A stretch of 64,000 nt of DNA from Prochlorococcus marinus XMU1419 (GCF_017695955.1 NZ_JAAORO010000003.1:248001-312000); one strand, 5' to 3'. Shown: positions 19,221 to 29,344, numbered from the stretch's first letter. Numbers and translations: made by a program. Notes: generated by a model from the letters alone, not told the origin.

Positions 19221-19970
19221 ATGAATAATTTATTAGTGAGAGATGTTAAGTATCTAGATGAACAATACAGAATAGGTGAAGGCATAATTTCGGATGATGC
19301 ATTTAAGCAACTTGAAAAGCTCTTTATTCCTGTTGATCCAGAGCCTGACTACTTTAATCAAAAAAATAATAAACTTTTGCCAAAATTAGCCAAAGAAAAC
19401 TATAAAGAATTTTTGGAAAGTTTATTAACAAAAACAAGATTAAGCATTCAACCAAAAATTGATGGCTGTGCTATTGCAATTAGATATATAGATGGCAAGT
19501 TTAATAAAGCAATTACAAAAAAAGGATTAGATGTTTCAAGCAAAATTAAACAAATTAAAAATGTCCCCGATTGTATTCCTATCAAACGAGATTTTCAAAT
19601 TAGAGGTGAACTATACGCTACAAACCAAGTTGCCGGCATTTCCCAAAGAATTACAAGAAAATACCTCAATGATAAGAAAGGGATTGGAGAAAGTCTCCGC
19701 TTTTGCTGTTTCCAAATACTTAATGGAAGACTTAATCAATACGAAACCCTTAACTATCTTAAAAAATGTGGCTTCAGCACCCCTGACAGTTACTTCACAA
19801 ATCATACAAGCGAAATCCAAATATATAAAAAAAATTGGTTAGAGAAAAAAATATTTGCGAAATATCCAACTAATGGGATAGTTATAAAAATAAATAGTAG
19901 GAAATTACAGTTACTTAGAGAGAAAAGTTTATCTCAAAATAACGAATGGCAATATGCCATTGAAAAATAA
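19221..19970 (+). CDS. stand-alone NAD+-dependent DNA ligase adenylation domain
   Basis: 249 residues. The nucleotidyltransferase core of LigA is readable: PKIDGCAIAIRY (motif I, Lys79 as the adenylated lysine), FQIRGELYA (motif III), NGIVIKIN (motif IV), and WQYAIEK near the end (motif V-like). The N-terminal part keeps a degraded Ia region (ISDDAFKQLEKL). The OB fold, zinc finger, helix-hairpin-helix and BRCT domains are absent. It is about a third of full LigA length (about 670). The genome presumably keeps a full LigA elsewhere, so this is an accessory or degraded enzyme. Activity is unproven. Confidence 0.7.
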   Translation: MNNLLVRDVKYLDEQYRIGEGIISDDAFKQLEKLFIPVDPEPDYFNQKNNKLLPKLAKENYKEFLESLLTKTRLSIQPKIDGCAIAIRYIDGKFNKAITKKGLDVSSKIKQIKNVPDCIPIKRDFQIRGELYATNQVAGISQRITRKYLNDKKGIGESLRFCCFQILNGRLNQYETLNYLKKCGFSTPDSYFTNHTSEIQIYKKNWLEKKIFAKYPTNGIVIKINSRKLQLLREKSLSQNNEWQYAIEK

Positions 19971-20077
19971 TATTGAATAGTATCTTCAATAAGAGCTCAC
20001 GATACTAAATTCCATTATTTACAGTAGAAAGTAATTAAATTTTGGTTAAATTCCAAAACAATCTGCAGGATTACTAA

Positions 20078-21007
20078 ATGACTGCCACTATTTCAAGACC
20101 TAAAATCTCTAACTGGGAAACATCTAATATTCCAAATCTTACAGGCAAAACAGCGCTAATCACAGGTGCGAATAGTGGTCTTGGATACTACACTGCTAAG
20201 GCCTTAGCAGAAAAAAATGCTCATGTTGTTATAGCTTGTAGATCGCTTGAAAAAGCTAATCAAACTATCAAAAAACTTAAATGTCTTAATCCTGAAGGAT
20301 TATTTACACCTTTAGAATTAGATTTGTCAGATTTAAAAAATATTATTGAAATTCAGTCCAAAATTTTTGATAATTTTGAAAATTTAGATTTACTAATCAA
20401 TAATGCAGGCATTATGCATCCGCCTAAAACTCTTAGTGCTCAAGGATATGAAATACAATTTGCAGTTAATCATCTAGCTCACATGCTTTTGACTTTAAAG
20501 CTACTTCCAATTATTGAAAAAAAAGAAGAATCTAGAATAGTGACGGTAACTTCCGGAGCACAATTTTTTGGCAAAGTTGGTTGGAAAAATCTGAAAGCCG
20601 AAAACTATTACAACAAATGGGAATCTTACTCCAATAGCAAATTGGCAAATGTAATGTTTGCTTTGGAACTAAATGAGAACTTAAAGCACAAAAATATACT
20701 TTCTTTAGCTGCTCACCCAGGAATTGCAAAAACAAATCTCTTTACTGCTCAAAAACCTAACCCTGGTCCATTAGAAACATTCTCATTAGAATTATTTAGT
20801 CCTATTTTTCAAACTGCTGAGATGGGTGCTCTACCTCAGCTTTTTGCAGCTACTTCACCAGACGCAAGAGGCGGTGATCATTATGGTCCTAGATTTAATT
20901 TCAGAGGTCATCCAAAACTATCCCCAACTTCTCCTTTCGCCATGAATAAAAAAGAAAGAAAAAATTTATGGGAAAAAAGCCTTGAAATACTTAGTAACTT
21001 CCTATAA
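20078..21007 (+). CDS. short-chain dehydrogenase/reductase
   Basis: 309 residues with a complete classical SDR fold: TGANSGLGYYTAKAL for NAD(P), LLINNAGIM, the serine in VTVTSGAQ, and YSNSKLAN as the catalytic Tyr-x3-Lys. The layout resembles retinol-dehydrogenase and protochlorophyllide-reductase-like SDRs (GGDHYGPRF near the C-terminus). The true substrate is unknown. Its stop overlaps the next convergent gene by 6 bases. Confidence 0.88.
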   Translation: MTATISRPKISNWETSNIPNLTGKTALITGANSGLGYYTAKALAEKNAHVVIACRSLEKANQTIKKLKCLNPEGLFTPLELDLSDLKNIIEIQSKIFDNFENLDLLINNAGIMHPPKTLSAQGYEIQFAVNHLAHMLLTLKLLPIIEKKEESRIVTVTSGAQFFGKVGWKNLKAENYYNKWESYSNSKLANVMFALELNENLKHKNILSLAAHPGIAKTNLFTAQKPNPGPLETFSLELFSPIFQTAEMGALPQLFAATSPDARGGDHYGPRFNFRGHPKLSPTSPFAMNKKERKNLWEKSLEILSNFL

Positions 21008-21268
21008 ATTTTTCATTTTTACTAACTTTAAAAAATATTTCAAGATATGTAATTCACTCTCTGAGAGTTTCATAAATTCTGTTAAGGCATCATAATTCTT
21101 TTCATCAATTTTTTTTGACAATTTAATAAAATTATCATGGTTTTCATTAACAAAGCGCTCAGCAATCTGAGATGGAGTTAAACCCTGCTCAATTAATTTA
21201 CCTGGAGCATTTTTCTCCCACTTTTCATAAAACCAAGAGAACCAATATTTTGCAGTATTATCTTCCAT
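21002..21268 (-). CDS. small hypothetical protein, paralogue of 31711
   Basis: 88 residues, charged and helical. The core GLTPSQIAERFVNENHDNF and ALTEFMKLSESELHILKYF aligns with the protein at 31711-32037 (GKNPRDVAEDFISRNS, TLDQFLKLTECEMHVFRIL). The two form a small family I cannot name. No membrane segment or metal-binding motif is seen. Confidence 0.7.
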   Translation of the reverse strand: MEDNTAKYWFSWFYEKWEKNAPGKLIEQGLTPSQIAERFVNENHDNFIKLSKKIDEKNYDALTEFMKLSESELHILKYFLKLVKMKNL

Positions 21269-21366
21269 GGAAAACTTTTCTTAGGCGAAACTATAAATAC
21301 TGAAGAAAGATCTCATGATTGAATTACCCCTTAAACACAATTAATATAAATACAATTATAAATTAA

Positions 21367-22767
21367 ATGATAGATAATCATTCAAGTAAAAGAAATATTA
21401 ATCTTGTAATTGGATTAGGTAAATCTGGATTTTGGGCTGCCAAGTATTTGAGAAGCATCAATAAAAGAGTAATTGTTTGGGAAAGTAAAGATGGGAGAGA
21501 CTTCTTAGAAAGAAAAACAGAATTAGAAGAGCTTAATGTACTAGTTTCCCTGAAAAAAGAATTTGTATTTGAAGAAATTCAACCTTTTGTGAAAGAGATT
21601 GAATCTGTTGTTGTAAGTCCATCAATACCTTATGACCATATAACTATTATTGAATTAAAAAAAAAGGGGATTCAAGTAATTGGAGAAATTAATGTTGCAT
21701 GGGAAATTTTAAAAGACACTAATTGGATAGGTATTACTGGCACTAATGGCAAGACTACTGTTACTCATCTACTAAGCCATATACTCTCCGATAATGGATT
21801 ATATGCTCCTTTTGCTGGAAATATTGGTACACCTTTATGTAAATATGCTCACTCCAAAAAACATGAAAAAATTGATTGGGTTGTAGCTGAATTAAGCAGT
21901 TATCAAATAGAAATATCTCCAGAAGTAAAACCTAATATTGGAATATGGACAACCTTCACAGAAGATCACCTTGAAAGACATAAAACACTTGAGAACTATT
22001 TCAACATAAAAAAAAGCTTGCTAGAAAAATCTGATTTTAGAATTTATAATTATGACGATGAAAACCTCAGAAATCACTGCAGTTCGCTATCAAGAGGGGT
22101 TTGGATAACAACTAGTTTCGATAAATCAAATTTTATTCAATGCGATTATTGGATAGATGATCAAGCATACATTGTTGAGAGAGGAAAGAAATTATTCAAA
22201 CTTGAATATTTTTCTTTAAAAGGAATGCATAATCTTCAAAATCTTTTATTGGTAATTGCAGCAGCAAGAAAAGTTGGATTATCTGGAAAGAAGATTAAAG
22301 ATTCTTTATCTAATTACAAACAATTACCCCATAGGATGGAAACAATTTATAAAAATAATGATCTGGAAATCATTAATGATAGTAAAGCTACAAATTTTGA
22401 CTCATCTATTGCAGGAATAAGTTCAATTGAAGGTCAAATAATAATCATTGCTGGTGGTAGATTAAAAGGTAATGAATATAGTGAGTGGATAAAAGTTTTA
22501 AAGAAAAAAGTTAAATGTGTTTTTCTTTTTGGAGAAAGCTCAAAAGTCCTTAAAATGGCTCTTATAAAGGAAGGATTTAAAAAAAATATTTTTGAATTTT
22601 CAGAACTAAAAGAGCTTTTAAATTTTGTTTTTCATTATTTACAAAATAATAGGGTTGGAACATTATTATTCTCACCATCATGCTCTAGTTTTGATCAATT
22701 TAAAAATTATGAAGAGCGTGGAGATTATTTCAAGAAACTAATAAGTGAAAAATTAAAGGTTAATTAA
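21367..22767 (+). CDS. murD: UDP-N-acetylmuramoylalanine--D-glutamate ligase
   Basis: Adds D-glutamate to UDP-MurNAc-L-Ala in peptidoglycan synthesis. ATP motif [19 protein letters not shown]; then [31 protein letters not shown] and [11 protein letters not shown], all typical of Mur ligases and MurD in particular. Length of 466 residues is normal. Confidence 0.96.
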   Translation: MIDNHSSKRNINLVIGLGKSGFWAAKYLRSINKRVIVWESKDGRDFLERKTELEELNVLVSLKKEFVFEEIQPFVKEIESVVVSPSIPYDHITIIELKKKGIQVIGEINVAWEILKDTNWIGITGTNGKTTVTHLLSHILSDNGLYAPFAGNIGTPLCKYAHSKKHEKIDWVVAELSSYQIEISPEVKPNIGIWTTFTEDHLERHKTLENYFNIKKSLLEKSDFRIYNYDDENLRNHCSSLSRGVWITTSFDKSNFIQCDYWIDDQAYIVERGKKLFKLEYFSLKGMHNLQNLLLVIAAARKVGLSGKKIKDSLSNYKQLPHRMETIYKNNDLEIINDSKATNFDSSIAGISSIEGQIIIIAGGRLKGNEYSEWIKVLKKKVKCVFLFGESSKVLKMALIKEGFKKNIFEFSELKELLNFVFHYLQNNRVGTLLFSPSCSSFDQFKNYEERGDYFKKLISEKLKVN

Positions 22768-22883
22768 TCCATTTTTTGTTCAAGTATCATTTCGTAATTT
22801 TCAGGTCGGTCATCACAACCGTATACCCTCTAGCAAATATTCACTTAATTAGTTAGATTTCGATTATAAATTAATCACTAGCA

Positions 22884-23198
22884 ATGAGTGAATCTAACAA
22901 TTTACCTCAAGCAATAAGTCATAAAAAATTAAGCTACTTGATGCTTAAGGCACAAAAGGATTCTTATTTTTCTGATGAATTAGCAAAAATAGAAAGCCCT
23001 GAAAAAAGAGAATTTGAAGAATTAATCAACAACTGGGAAGCTTCAACTAAGAAGGTAGTTAATGAGTTATCAAAAAGAAAAGAGATTTTACTAAAAGATA
23101 AATCACCAAATTCTTTAATTGCACTTGGTGCCATGGAAGTTCACCTTAATATGGCTTTGCAAGCCTTAAATGCATTTAATAAAGGAGTTGATGAGTAA
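22884..23198 (+). CDS. small soluble hypothetical protein
   Basis: 104 residues, predicted almost wholly helical and charged (ESPEKREFEELINNWEASTKKVVNEL). It ends with a less polar helix (LGAMEVHLNMALQALNAF). No known domain is recognised. It lies between murD and the convergent pirin gene. Confidence 0.65.
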   Translation: MSESNNLPQAISHKKLSYLMLKAQKDSYFSDELAKIESPEKREFEELINNWEASTKKVVNELSKRKEILLKDKSPNSLIALGAMEVHLNMALQALNAFNKGVDE

Positions 23199-23211
23199 AA
23201 TAACAGTTAAA

Positions 23212-23943
23212 TTATAAGGAAGGCATCGAAAATAAGAGAAAATCTAAGTTTTTTTCAGTATCTAAAGAAACATCATCATAATAATTAACTTCAAAACCCA
23301 AGCCATCTCCAGATTCGAGAAATATATTTGATTTAGAGTCTTTACTTTTTAATAAAAGATTACCTTCTATTATTTGTATCCAATTATATTTATCGATTTT
23401 TAATGGCAATTTTTTTTCTTTAATTGGCTTATATTTACAACGCCATAAAGAGATACTTTGATTTAGAAAAAGCTTATTATTTTTACCTTCTTTGTAATTA
23501 AAAATAAGATTGTCCCACAACTTTTCATTTAATGAAATTTGATCATATCGAGGTTTGATATTTTCTTTTTGAGGGTATATCCAAATCTGGAACAACTTAC
23601 AATTCACATTTTCTTCATTCTTCTCGCTATGAGAGATTCCAGTACCTGCAGACATAACTTGTACTTCATCTTTGTGAATTTTCCCAAGATTGTTTAAAGA
23701 GTCTCTATGAGTTATTGCTCCTTTTGTTACGACAGTAATTATTTCCATATTTGCATGAGAATGTGTATCAAATCCTGCATTAGGAGAAATAATATCTTCG
23801 TTTATAACTCTAATTTTCCCAAAATTATCCCATTTTGGATCTCTATGCTCTGCAAAAGAAAATGAATGCATCGAATTTAGCCATTCTCTAGTCGATCTAA
23901 ATCTTTCGTGCGATTTCCTTATTTTAATTATTTTCAAAGACAT
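23212..23943 (-). CDS. pirin family protein
   Basis: Bicupin of about 243 residues. The N-terminal cupin keeps the metal ligands FDTHSHANMEIITVV and THRDSLN, with VQVMSAGTGISHSEKNE as the pirin signature. Bacterial pirins can act as quercetin dioxygenases or redox regulators; the role here is unknown. ATG at 23943 is preferred over the TTG 9 bases upstream. Confidence 0.88.
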   Translation of the reverse strand: MSLKIIKIRKSHERFRSTREWLNSMHSFSFAEHRDPKWDNFGKIRVINEDIISPNAGFDTHSHANMEIITVVTKGAITHRDSLNNLGKIHKDEVQVMSAGTGISHSEKNEENVNCKLFQIWIYPQKENIKPRYDQISLNEKLWDNLIFNYKEGKNNKLFLNQSISLWRCKYKPIKEKKLPLKIDKYNWIQIIEGNLLLKSKDSKSNIFLESGDGLGFEVNYYDDVSLDTEKNLDFLLFSMPSL

Positions 23944-24030
23944 AAATACCAAGAAATAAATATGTTGTATTTGTGTAAATTAAATATTTTTGAAAATTAT
24001 AATTTATGAATAAGTGAAATTACTTTTTAT

Positions 24031-24159
24031 TTATTTGTTGATTTTACTTTGTGCTTTATTTGCTTTATTAATTATTTTTTTTGCTTCTTCTCTTGTAGAA
24101 CATTTTTCTGCCTCAACATTCAAGTTTTTTAGTTTATTTAATTGCTTTGAAATTTTCAT
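24031..24159 (-). CDS. 42-residue Lys-rich microprotein
   Basis: ATG at 24159 opens a 43-codon frame coding a charged helix (KISKQLNKLKNLNVEAEKC, then TREEAKKIINKANKAQSKI). Coiled-coil-like. It has the amino-acid balance of a real gene but is short and of unknown role. Confidence 0.45.
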   Translation of the reverse strand: MKISKQLNKLKNLNVEAEKCSTREEAKKIINKANKAQSKINK

Positions 24160-24241
24160 ATTAGGTTAACTTAACAAATAGAAATTAACACATATTTAAT
24201 GGATTAGCTAAAAATACTGGTTTGCATTTGAGCCTTGCTAC

Positions 24242-24778
24242 CTAAAAATAAGATTGGAGGATGGAATAATCAGAACAATATAGAGGGTGTATTGGATTAT
24301 CTTTGATTGTTTTCTTAATTAAAAGCGGTCCAAGAGGATTATCAAAATTACTTTTCCTAATTGAGTTATATTGCATTATTTTTTTTGATATTCTTTTATT
24401 TCTATTTAGAAATTTACCTTTGTTGCCCCAACCTAACCATAAATCACAATTTTTACTTTCAGACCAGTGTTTTAAGTTTTTATAAATATGATTATTGTTT
24501 AGGTACCCCACAGGGTTTTTATGTTTAAAAAGTTTTTCTGGTTTGCTTGAAATAAGAGCAAATAGATTTATTAATTTTACTTTGCCGTAATTATTGTTTT
24601 TCGAAATTTTGATTATCTTTTTTGTTGTGTTGTCCAAGAAAACTTCATCCGATAATGAGGGATTTAAACCAATAAAGATAATCTCTTTTTTAGATTTAGA
24701 AATCTTATAACTTAAACTCCATCTATATAGTTTGTTTGCACTTATTAAACAATTTCTTTCTAGAAATAAATAATTCAA
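24242..24778 (-). CDS. DUF1643 family protein
   Basis: 178 residues. IIFIGLNPSLSDEVFLDNTTKK and KVKLINLFALISSKPEKLFK match DUF1643, a soluble family of unknown function often near mobile or accessory genes. DLWLGWGNKGKF and the HPLYC motif near the end are also typical. Start overlaps the stop of the upstream DUF2214 gene by 4 bases, so the two are coupled. Confidence 0.8.
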   Translation of the reverse strand: MNYLFLERNCLISANKLYRWSLSYKISKSKKEIIFIGLNPSLSDEVFLDNTTKKIIKISKNNNYGKVKLINLFALISSKPEKLFKHKNPVGYLNNNHIYKNLKHWSESKNCDLWLGWGNKGKFLNRNKRISKKIMQYNSIRKSNFDNPLGPLLIKKTIKDNPIHPLYCSDYSILQSYF

Positions 24779-25260
24779 CCTAAACCTACACCTCTAGCCA
24801 TGAGAGTGGCAAAAAAAGGTATAGTTGCAAAGCCCACTAATTCAGTAGTAATGATTATTCTGAACCTATTGACTAGATTTTCAGATATTTCAGGTAATTT
24901 ATTCTTACTTAATGGAATGGCCCATAAGATATAGGTTGTTGTTGGATATAAAGAAAGTAATCCCACAAGAATATAAAGAGAAACCTTTATCCAAAACACA
25001 GGATTACCTGTATAGAAATCACCTCCTTGACCAAAATACTTAACACGCAAAATCCCAGTAACTAATATCGCAACTCCTGCTAAACCATAAACCACATCTG
25101 CAATTATCATTGAGATCGTCTCATTTCTATTAAGACCTACTTTGAGAGTCAATCTTTCAAATAAAAGAGAACCGAAACACAGTATTATTCCTAAATAATG
25201 AACATATGCTACTAATGCACTTTTAGCAATTTCACCTGTCAATAAAGTTCCTAATAACAT
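24775..25260 (-). CDS. DUF2214 family membrane protein
   Basis: 161 residues with four membrane helices (VAYVHYLGIILCFGSLLFERL, DVVYGLAGVAILVTGILRV, FWIKVSLYILVGLLSLYPT, TELVGFATIPFFATLMARG). Matches the cyanobacterial DUF2214 family; an early His in the first helix and YFGQGGDFY are typical. Function is unknown. Confidence 0.82.
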   Translation of the reverse strand: MLLGTLLTGEIAKSALVAYVHYLGIILCFGSLLFERLTLKVGLNRNETISMIIADVVYGLAGVAILVTGILRVKYFGQGGDFYTGNPVFWIKVSLYILVGLLSLYPTTTYILWAIPLSKNKLPEISENLVNRFRIIITTELVGFATIPFFATLMARGVGLG

Positions 25261-25348
25261 TTTCTAGTCAAAATTTATACAATACTAACCACCAAATAAA
25301 GAATTTGTTTAGAAAATAAATTAAACAATAAAAAGTTAGGTATTGAAT

Positions 25349-26098
25349 CTAGGACTCTAAAAACCTTTTTTGACCATCTTCAAAGAAATCCTTTTTATTC
25401 CATACTTCGATTACATCTGGGAAATGTTTTTCCATACAATTATCACAAACCCCATGACTGAATCTAATATCACTAATTTTCGAAAGATATTTTTCTAAAT
25501 GCATCCAATCGCCCTCCTTATTTTTCACTTCTCTGCAATATGAACAGACAGATAAAATACCTTCCTGTTTGTGCAAGTTAGACAAAGCATCTAGCAAGTT
25601 CAATGACTTTTTTCTAAGCTCTAAGAATGAAACTATTTGCTTGGATAATAATTCCATAATATTGAATTGTTGTGTAGTTAGATTTCCTGGCTTTCTGTCT
25701 ATTACACAAAGAGTTCCAAGTTTATTACCATCACTATTTCTAAGGGGGAAACCTGCATAAAAACGAATCTTGGGGTCTCCTGTTACCAATGGATTATTTA
25801 TAAACCTTTCATCTTGGAAAGCATCATGAATAATTAATGGACTATTTTCTTTTATTGCATGGGTACAAAAAGACCAATCTCTTCTAGTTTCTGATATTTG
25901 AAGTCCTATTTTGGATTTAAACCATTGTTTATCTTTGTCTACCAATGTCATTAAAGAAATAGGCACATTACAGGTTGTAGCAGCAATTTTTGTAATATCG
26001 TCATAACATGATTCTGGCTTGGTTCCCAAAATCCTATATTCTGCTAAAGCTTTTAATCTTCTTTCCTCTCCTTCTTTTTTTGATACAAGATTCTGCAT
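25349..26098 (-). CDS. GAF-domain protein with C-terminal CxxC-CxxC module
   Basis: 249 residues. The GAF domain (about residues 30-165) has TTCNVPISLMTLVDKDKQWFKS, RDWSFCTHAI and FYAGFPLRNSDGNKLGTLCVIDRKPG, the version common in bacterial signalling proteins. The tail (about 180-235) carries CSYCREVKNKEGDW and SHGVCDNCMEKHFPDV, a Cys4 module often attached to GAF and response-regulator proteins. No kinase or cyclase output domain follows. The ligand is unknown. Confidence 0.82.
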   Translation of the reverse strand: MQNLVSKKEGEERRLKALAEYRILGTKPESCYDDITKIAATTCNVPISLMTLVDKDKQWFKSKIGLQISETRRDWSFCTHAIKENSPLIIHDAFQDERFINNPLVTGDPKIRFYAGFPLRNSDGNKLGTLCVIDRKPGNLTTQQFNIMELLSKQIVSFLELRKKSLNLLDALSNLHKQEGILSVCSYCREVKNKEGDWMHLEKYLSKISDIRFSHGVCDNCMEKHFPDVIEVWNKKDFFEDGQKRFLES

Positions 26099-26217
26099 TA
26101 ATCTTCACCAATAATTAAAACTTTAAAATTAAAGTTTCTCCAAAAAACTTTTTCCGTCTAATACTTAATAAAAAAAAGATAAACTTATTGAATTGTTACT
26201 TACTGATTTATTACTTA

Positions 26218-27462
26218 TTAATTTAATATTGATTGATTTAGCTTTGAGACTGCCATCCCAGCGATCCATCCACTTGTCCAACAATGTTGAAAATTAAATC
26301 CACCAGTGATCCCATCAACATCCAAAACTTCTCCAGAAAAAAATAACCCTGGACAAATTAAGCTCTCCATACTTTTAAAATTAACCTCATTAATTTTTAC
26401 GCCTCCGGAGGTAACAAATTCCTCTCCAAATGGACCTTTGCCCGAAATTATATATTTATCCCTCATCAGAGTATTTATCATTTTCTCTCTTTCATCCGCC
26501 ATTAAATCAGCCCATTTTTTCTCTTTATCAATACCTATTTTATTTAACAAAAAAATCCATAATCTTTTTGTTAATAGTGGAACAGGTCTACTATTAATAA
26601 GATTCATCTTGCCTTTATTTAATCTTAAATAATTAATTTTTTCTTTTAACTCCTCATAACTTAAAGAAGACCATTTAATGATTAAATTAAATTTATATTT
26701 TTGGCTATAAAGTTCCCTTGCTGCAATTGATGAAAGTTTTAATACTGCTGGCCCACTAAACCCCCAATGCGTTATTAGTAAATCGCCTCTATTTTGAAAA
26801 TTCTTATTGTTTAAATTAATTTCTATATCTATGGCCCTTATCGATACACCACTACATTCATCCAAATTTGGTTCTTTTGTGGAAAAAGTAAAAAGTGATG
26901 GCACGGGTTTAACAATGGTGTGTCCAAGATTTTGAGCTAATTTATATCCGCTTGGATTACCTCCAGTTGAAAGAATAATATTTTTTGCAGTTACCTTTGC
27001 TTTTTTAAGACTAAAAATATTAAATATATTATCTGGAGTTTTTGCAATTTCTTTTACAAAAAATTTTGTTATAATCTCTACGTTTTTTGATAAAGCACTT
27101 TTTCTCAAACAATCAATAACATCCGAAGAAGAATTAGACACTGGGAATACTCTTAGATCTTCCTCAATTTTTAATTTTAAACCTTTTTTCTCAAACCAAT
27201 CGTATACATCTCCAGCGGCAAAACGATTAAATGATTCTAAGAGCTGAATTCCACCTCTGGGGTAATTCTCAATTAGTTCATTCGGTATCCATGTCGCATT
27301 AGTGACGTTACATCTTCCCCCTCCACTAATCCTTACTTTCTCCATAAGTTTTGAAGTTCCTTCAAGAATTATTATTCTTTTTACTCCATTTTCAGCAGCA
27401 GTTATTGCTGTCATAAAACCGGCTGCACCGCCTCCAACAACTGCTAAATCAAAAGGTTCCAA
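26218..27462 (-). CDS. HI0933/BaiN-family flavoprotein
   Basis: 414 residues. N-terminal FAD-binding DLAVVGGGAAGFMTAITAAENG, RISGGGRCNVTN, a central ILSTGGNPSGY and C-terminal FSGEVLDVDGITGGFNFQHCWTSG are hallmarks of the HI0933/YhiN family of FAD-dependent reductases. The substrate is unknown in cyanobacteria. It is preceded by an intergenic stretch shared with the divergent gene at 27648. Confidence 0.88.
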   Translation of the reverse strand: MEPFDLAVVGGGAAGFMTAITAAENGVKRIIILEGTSKLMEKVRISGGGRCNVTNATWIPNELIENYPRGGIQLLESFNRFAAGDVYDWFEKKGLKLKIEEDLRVFPVSNSSSDVIDCLRKSALSKNVEIITKFFVKEIAKTPDNIFNIFSLKKAKVTAKNIILSTGGNPSGYKLAQNLGHTIVKPVPSLFTFSTKEPNLDECSGVSIRAIDIEINLNNKNFQNRGDLLITHWGFSGPAVLKLSSIAARELYSQKYKFNLIIKWSSLSYEELKEKINYLRLNKGKMNLINSRPVPLLTKRLWIFLLNKIGIDKEKKWADLMADEREKMINTLMRDKYIISGKGPFGEEFVTSGGVKINEVNFKSMESLICPGLFFSGEVLDVDGITGGFNFQHCWTSGWIAGMAVSKLNQSILN

Positions 27463-27647
27463 AAACTTATTATTTAATATGCTTCAATCTGATAATAGCA
27501 AGTAGTTATAAAGAAAAATTAGTCCAACAACCATAAAAAAATAAATATAAAACTTTAAAACTACATAATAAATTGCTACGTTTCGCTAATTTTGTAATTT
27601 CTAGAAAAATCAACACAGTCGTTATTTTTATGCTTTAAGTTAATTAA

Positions 27648-27884
27648 ATGAGTCTGTTATTTTCTTACGTTAAATATTCTGAGGCCAGTTTTCCTATGAC
27701 TGGTCAATATACTGCTCTTCTTTTAATAACTTCTGTTATTTGGGTTCTACTTTGGTTTGGATATAGACAAAATAAGATAAATGATGAGATCAAGAAAAAA
27801 GAAAAAGAAGAAAGAATTAATGCGAAAGTTCAAAGAAGAAAGAAGTTAGAGAGTTTGTACCCTACTAATAAAAAAACTGTTTAA
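27648..27884 (+). CDS. small membrane protein with charged helical tail
   Basis: 78 residues: one membrane helix (YTALLLITSVIWVLLWFGYR, about 23-42), then a strongly charged coiled-coil-like tail (KINDEIKKKEKEERINAKVQ). Probably anchored with a cytosolic tail. Function is unknown. Confidence 0.65.
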   Translation: MSLLFSYVKYSEASFPMTGQYTALLLITSVIWVLLWFGYRQNKINDEIKKKEKEERINAKVQRRKKLESLYPTNKKTV

Positions 27885-27903
27885 AATAAACAATTTTAGA
27901 AAC

Positions 27904-28002
27904 ATGAAAAAAAATAATTTCAAATCACTAATTCAGTACTTACCGGGAATTTTGATTCTTATTTATGTATTCTTTTTAGCATTTACTCAATTTATAAAAT
28001 AA
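27904..28002 (+). CDS. 32-residue single-helix membrane microprotein
   Basis: ATG at 27904, 33 codons. A short basic N-terminus is followed by one helix (YLPGILILIYVFFLAF). It lies 19 bases after the previous stop and 20 before the EamA start, which suggests an operon. Function is unknown. Confidence 0.45.
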   Translation: MKKNNFKSLIQYLPGILILIYVFFLAFTQFIK

Positions 28003-28022
28003 AATTTTAAAAGTTATTCGTT

Positions 28023-28895
28023 TTGATTGGAATCCTTTCTGCTTTTGGAGCTGCTACATCTTGGACATATGCGTGCTTTATTTGGCGCTCGCAAACTCAA
28101 AAATATAAATCAATAGATATTAATTTAATAAAAAATATAATAGCTTTTTTAATTTTTATACCTGCTTTTATCAATCTAAGTTCTACAACTGAATTAAAAA
28201 ACATATTTATCCTACTAATTAGTGGAATAATAGGTATTGGTTTAGGTGATACTTTCTATTTAAAGTCACTACAAACAATTGGCACAAGAAAAACTTTATC
28301 TATAGAAACTCTTTCTCCGTTAATGGCAGCTTTATCAGGAGAATTTTTTATTAATGAAAATTTAACAACTAAATCATGGGTTGGAATAATTATAGTAACG
28401 ATTTCGCTATTCATAATTCTCAGAAAAGATAACGATTTTAAAGAGGAAAACTCCTCTTTCTCAGAAAAAAATAACTTTAAGATTTTTGCTTTTCCTTTTT
28501 TATCAGTTTTATGTGCTGTTCTTGGAGGTCTTTTATCCAGGATTGTTTTCCTTCAAAGCAATTTATCTCCTTTCCTTACAACTGAAATAAGATTATTAGG
28601 TGCAATAATTTTTTTAATTAGTCTAAAAGGATTTAAGATTAATTTTTTCTTAAAAAATATAGACAAAAAACAACAAAAAAGATTTTTTATTTCAATACTT
28701 CTTGGAACAAATGTAGGAATATTTCTACAACAAGTTGTGTTTAAAACCCTTCCCATTGGAGTAGGTTGGGCTTTATTAAGCATATCTCCAGTAATTTCCT
28801 TATTTTTTGCTAAGACTGAGGAAAGAGAAATTACCAAAAAAATAATATTTTTTACTTGTTTTTTATTTTTTGGCTTGACATTAATAATTCTTTAA
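28023..28895 (+). CDS. EamA/DMT-family transporter
   Basis: 290 residues, about ten membrane helices in two EamA halves (GILSAFGAATSWTYACFIWRS; later SVLCAVLGGLLSRIVFLQ). LGDTFYLKSLQTIG and the repeated pattern around GWALLSISPVISL are typical of drug/metabolite exporters. TTG is the probable start. The substrate is unknown. Confidence 0.85.
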   Translation: MIGILSAFGAATSWTYACFIWRSQTQKYKSIDINLIKNIIAFLIFIPAFINLSSTTELKNIFILLISGIIGIGLGDTFYLKSLQTIGTRKTLSIETLSPLMAALSGEFFINENLTTKSWVGIIIVTISLFIILRKDNDFKEENSSFSEKNNFKIFAFPFLSVLCAVLGGLLSRIVFLQSNLSPFLTTEIRLLGAIIFLISLKGFKINFFLKNIDKKQQKRFFISILLGTNVGIFLQQVVFKTLPIGVGWALLSISPVISLFFAKTEEREITKKIIFFTCFLFFGLTLIIL

Positions 28896-28972
28896 TCTCT
28901 TAGTTAATGTAAAAAATACTCATGTTAATAAAAATCAAAATAAATAAAATTACCCTATAAACACTCAAAACA

Positions 28973-29095
28973 ATGAAAGCATTAAAGAAAAAAAGACTCG
29001 GCACGTTGGAAGTTTATGTTATTTTTTTAAGCTGCATTTATGCAGGCTTTATAAGTTATAAATCTCTATTAAATGTTTTATTTACTTGGAATTAA
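28973..29095 (+). CDS. 40-residue membrane microprotein
   Basis: ATG at 28973, 41 codons. A basic start (KALKKKRLGTLE) leads into one helix (VYVIFLSCIYAGFISY). It overlaps the convergent microprotein at 29092 by 4 bases. Function is unknown. Confidence 0.45.
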   Translation: MKALKKKRLGTLEVYVIFLSCIYAGFISYKSLLNVLFTWN

Positions 29096-29226
29096 TTAAT
29101 TCTTTCTAATGATTTAATCAACTTACCTCCATCTTGGTCATCATCATCATTTGAAGCGAAAAATAAAAAAAATATTCCTAAAGAAGCTATAGATAGCGAA
29201 ATTGACAATACAGAAAGCTCATCCAT
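29092..29226 (-). CDS. 44-residue membrane microprotein with acidic DDQDGG motif
   Basis: ATG at 29226. A single helix (LSISLSIASLGIFFLFFA) is followed by SNDDDDQDGGKLIKSLERIN. The acidic motif DDQDGG-x-LI recurs in the protein at 30362. Both appear to be tail-exposed microproteins of one family; the role is unknown. Confidence 0.5.
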   Translation of the reverse strand: MDELSVLSISLSIASLGIFFLFFASNDDDDQDGGKLIKSLERIN

Positions 29227-29344
29227 AAATTAGAAATTTTTTTTATGATAAACGAAAAAAAATAAAAGACAGTAAAGAAATACACATTCTCGAAAATAAA
29301 TATTTCTTTTATTTGTAAAATGAAAAACACATCCGAACTATTTC

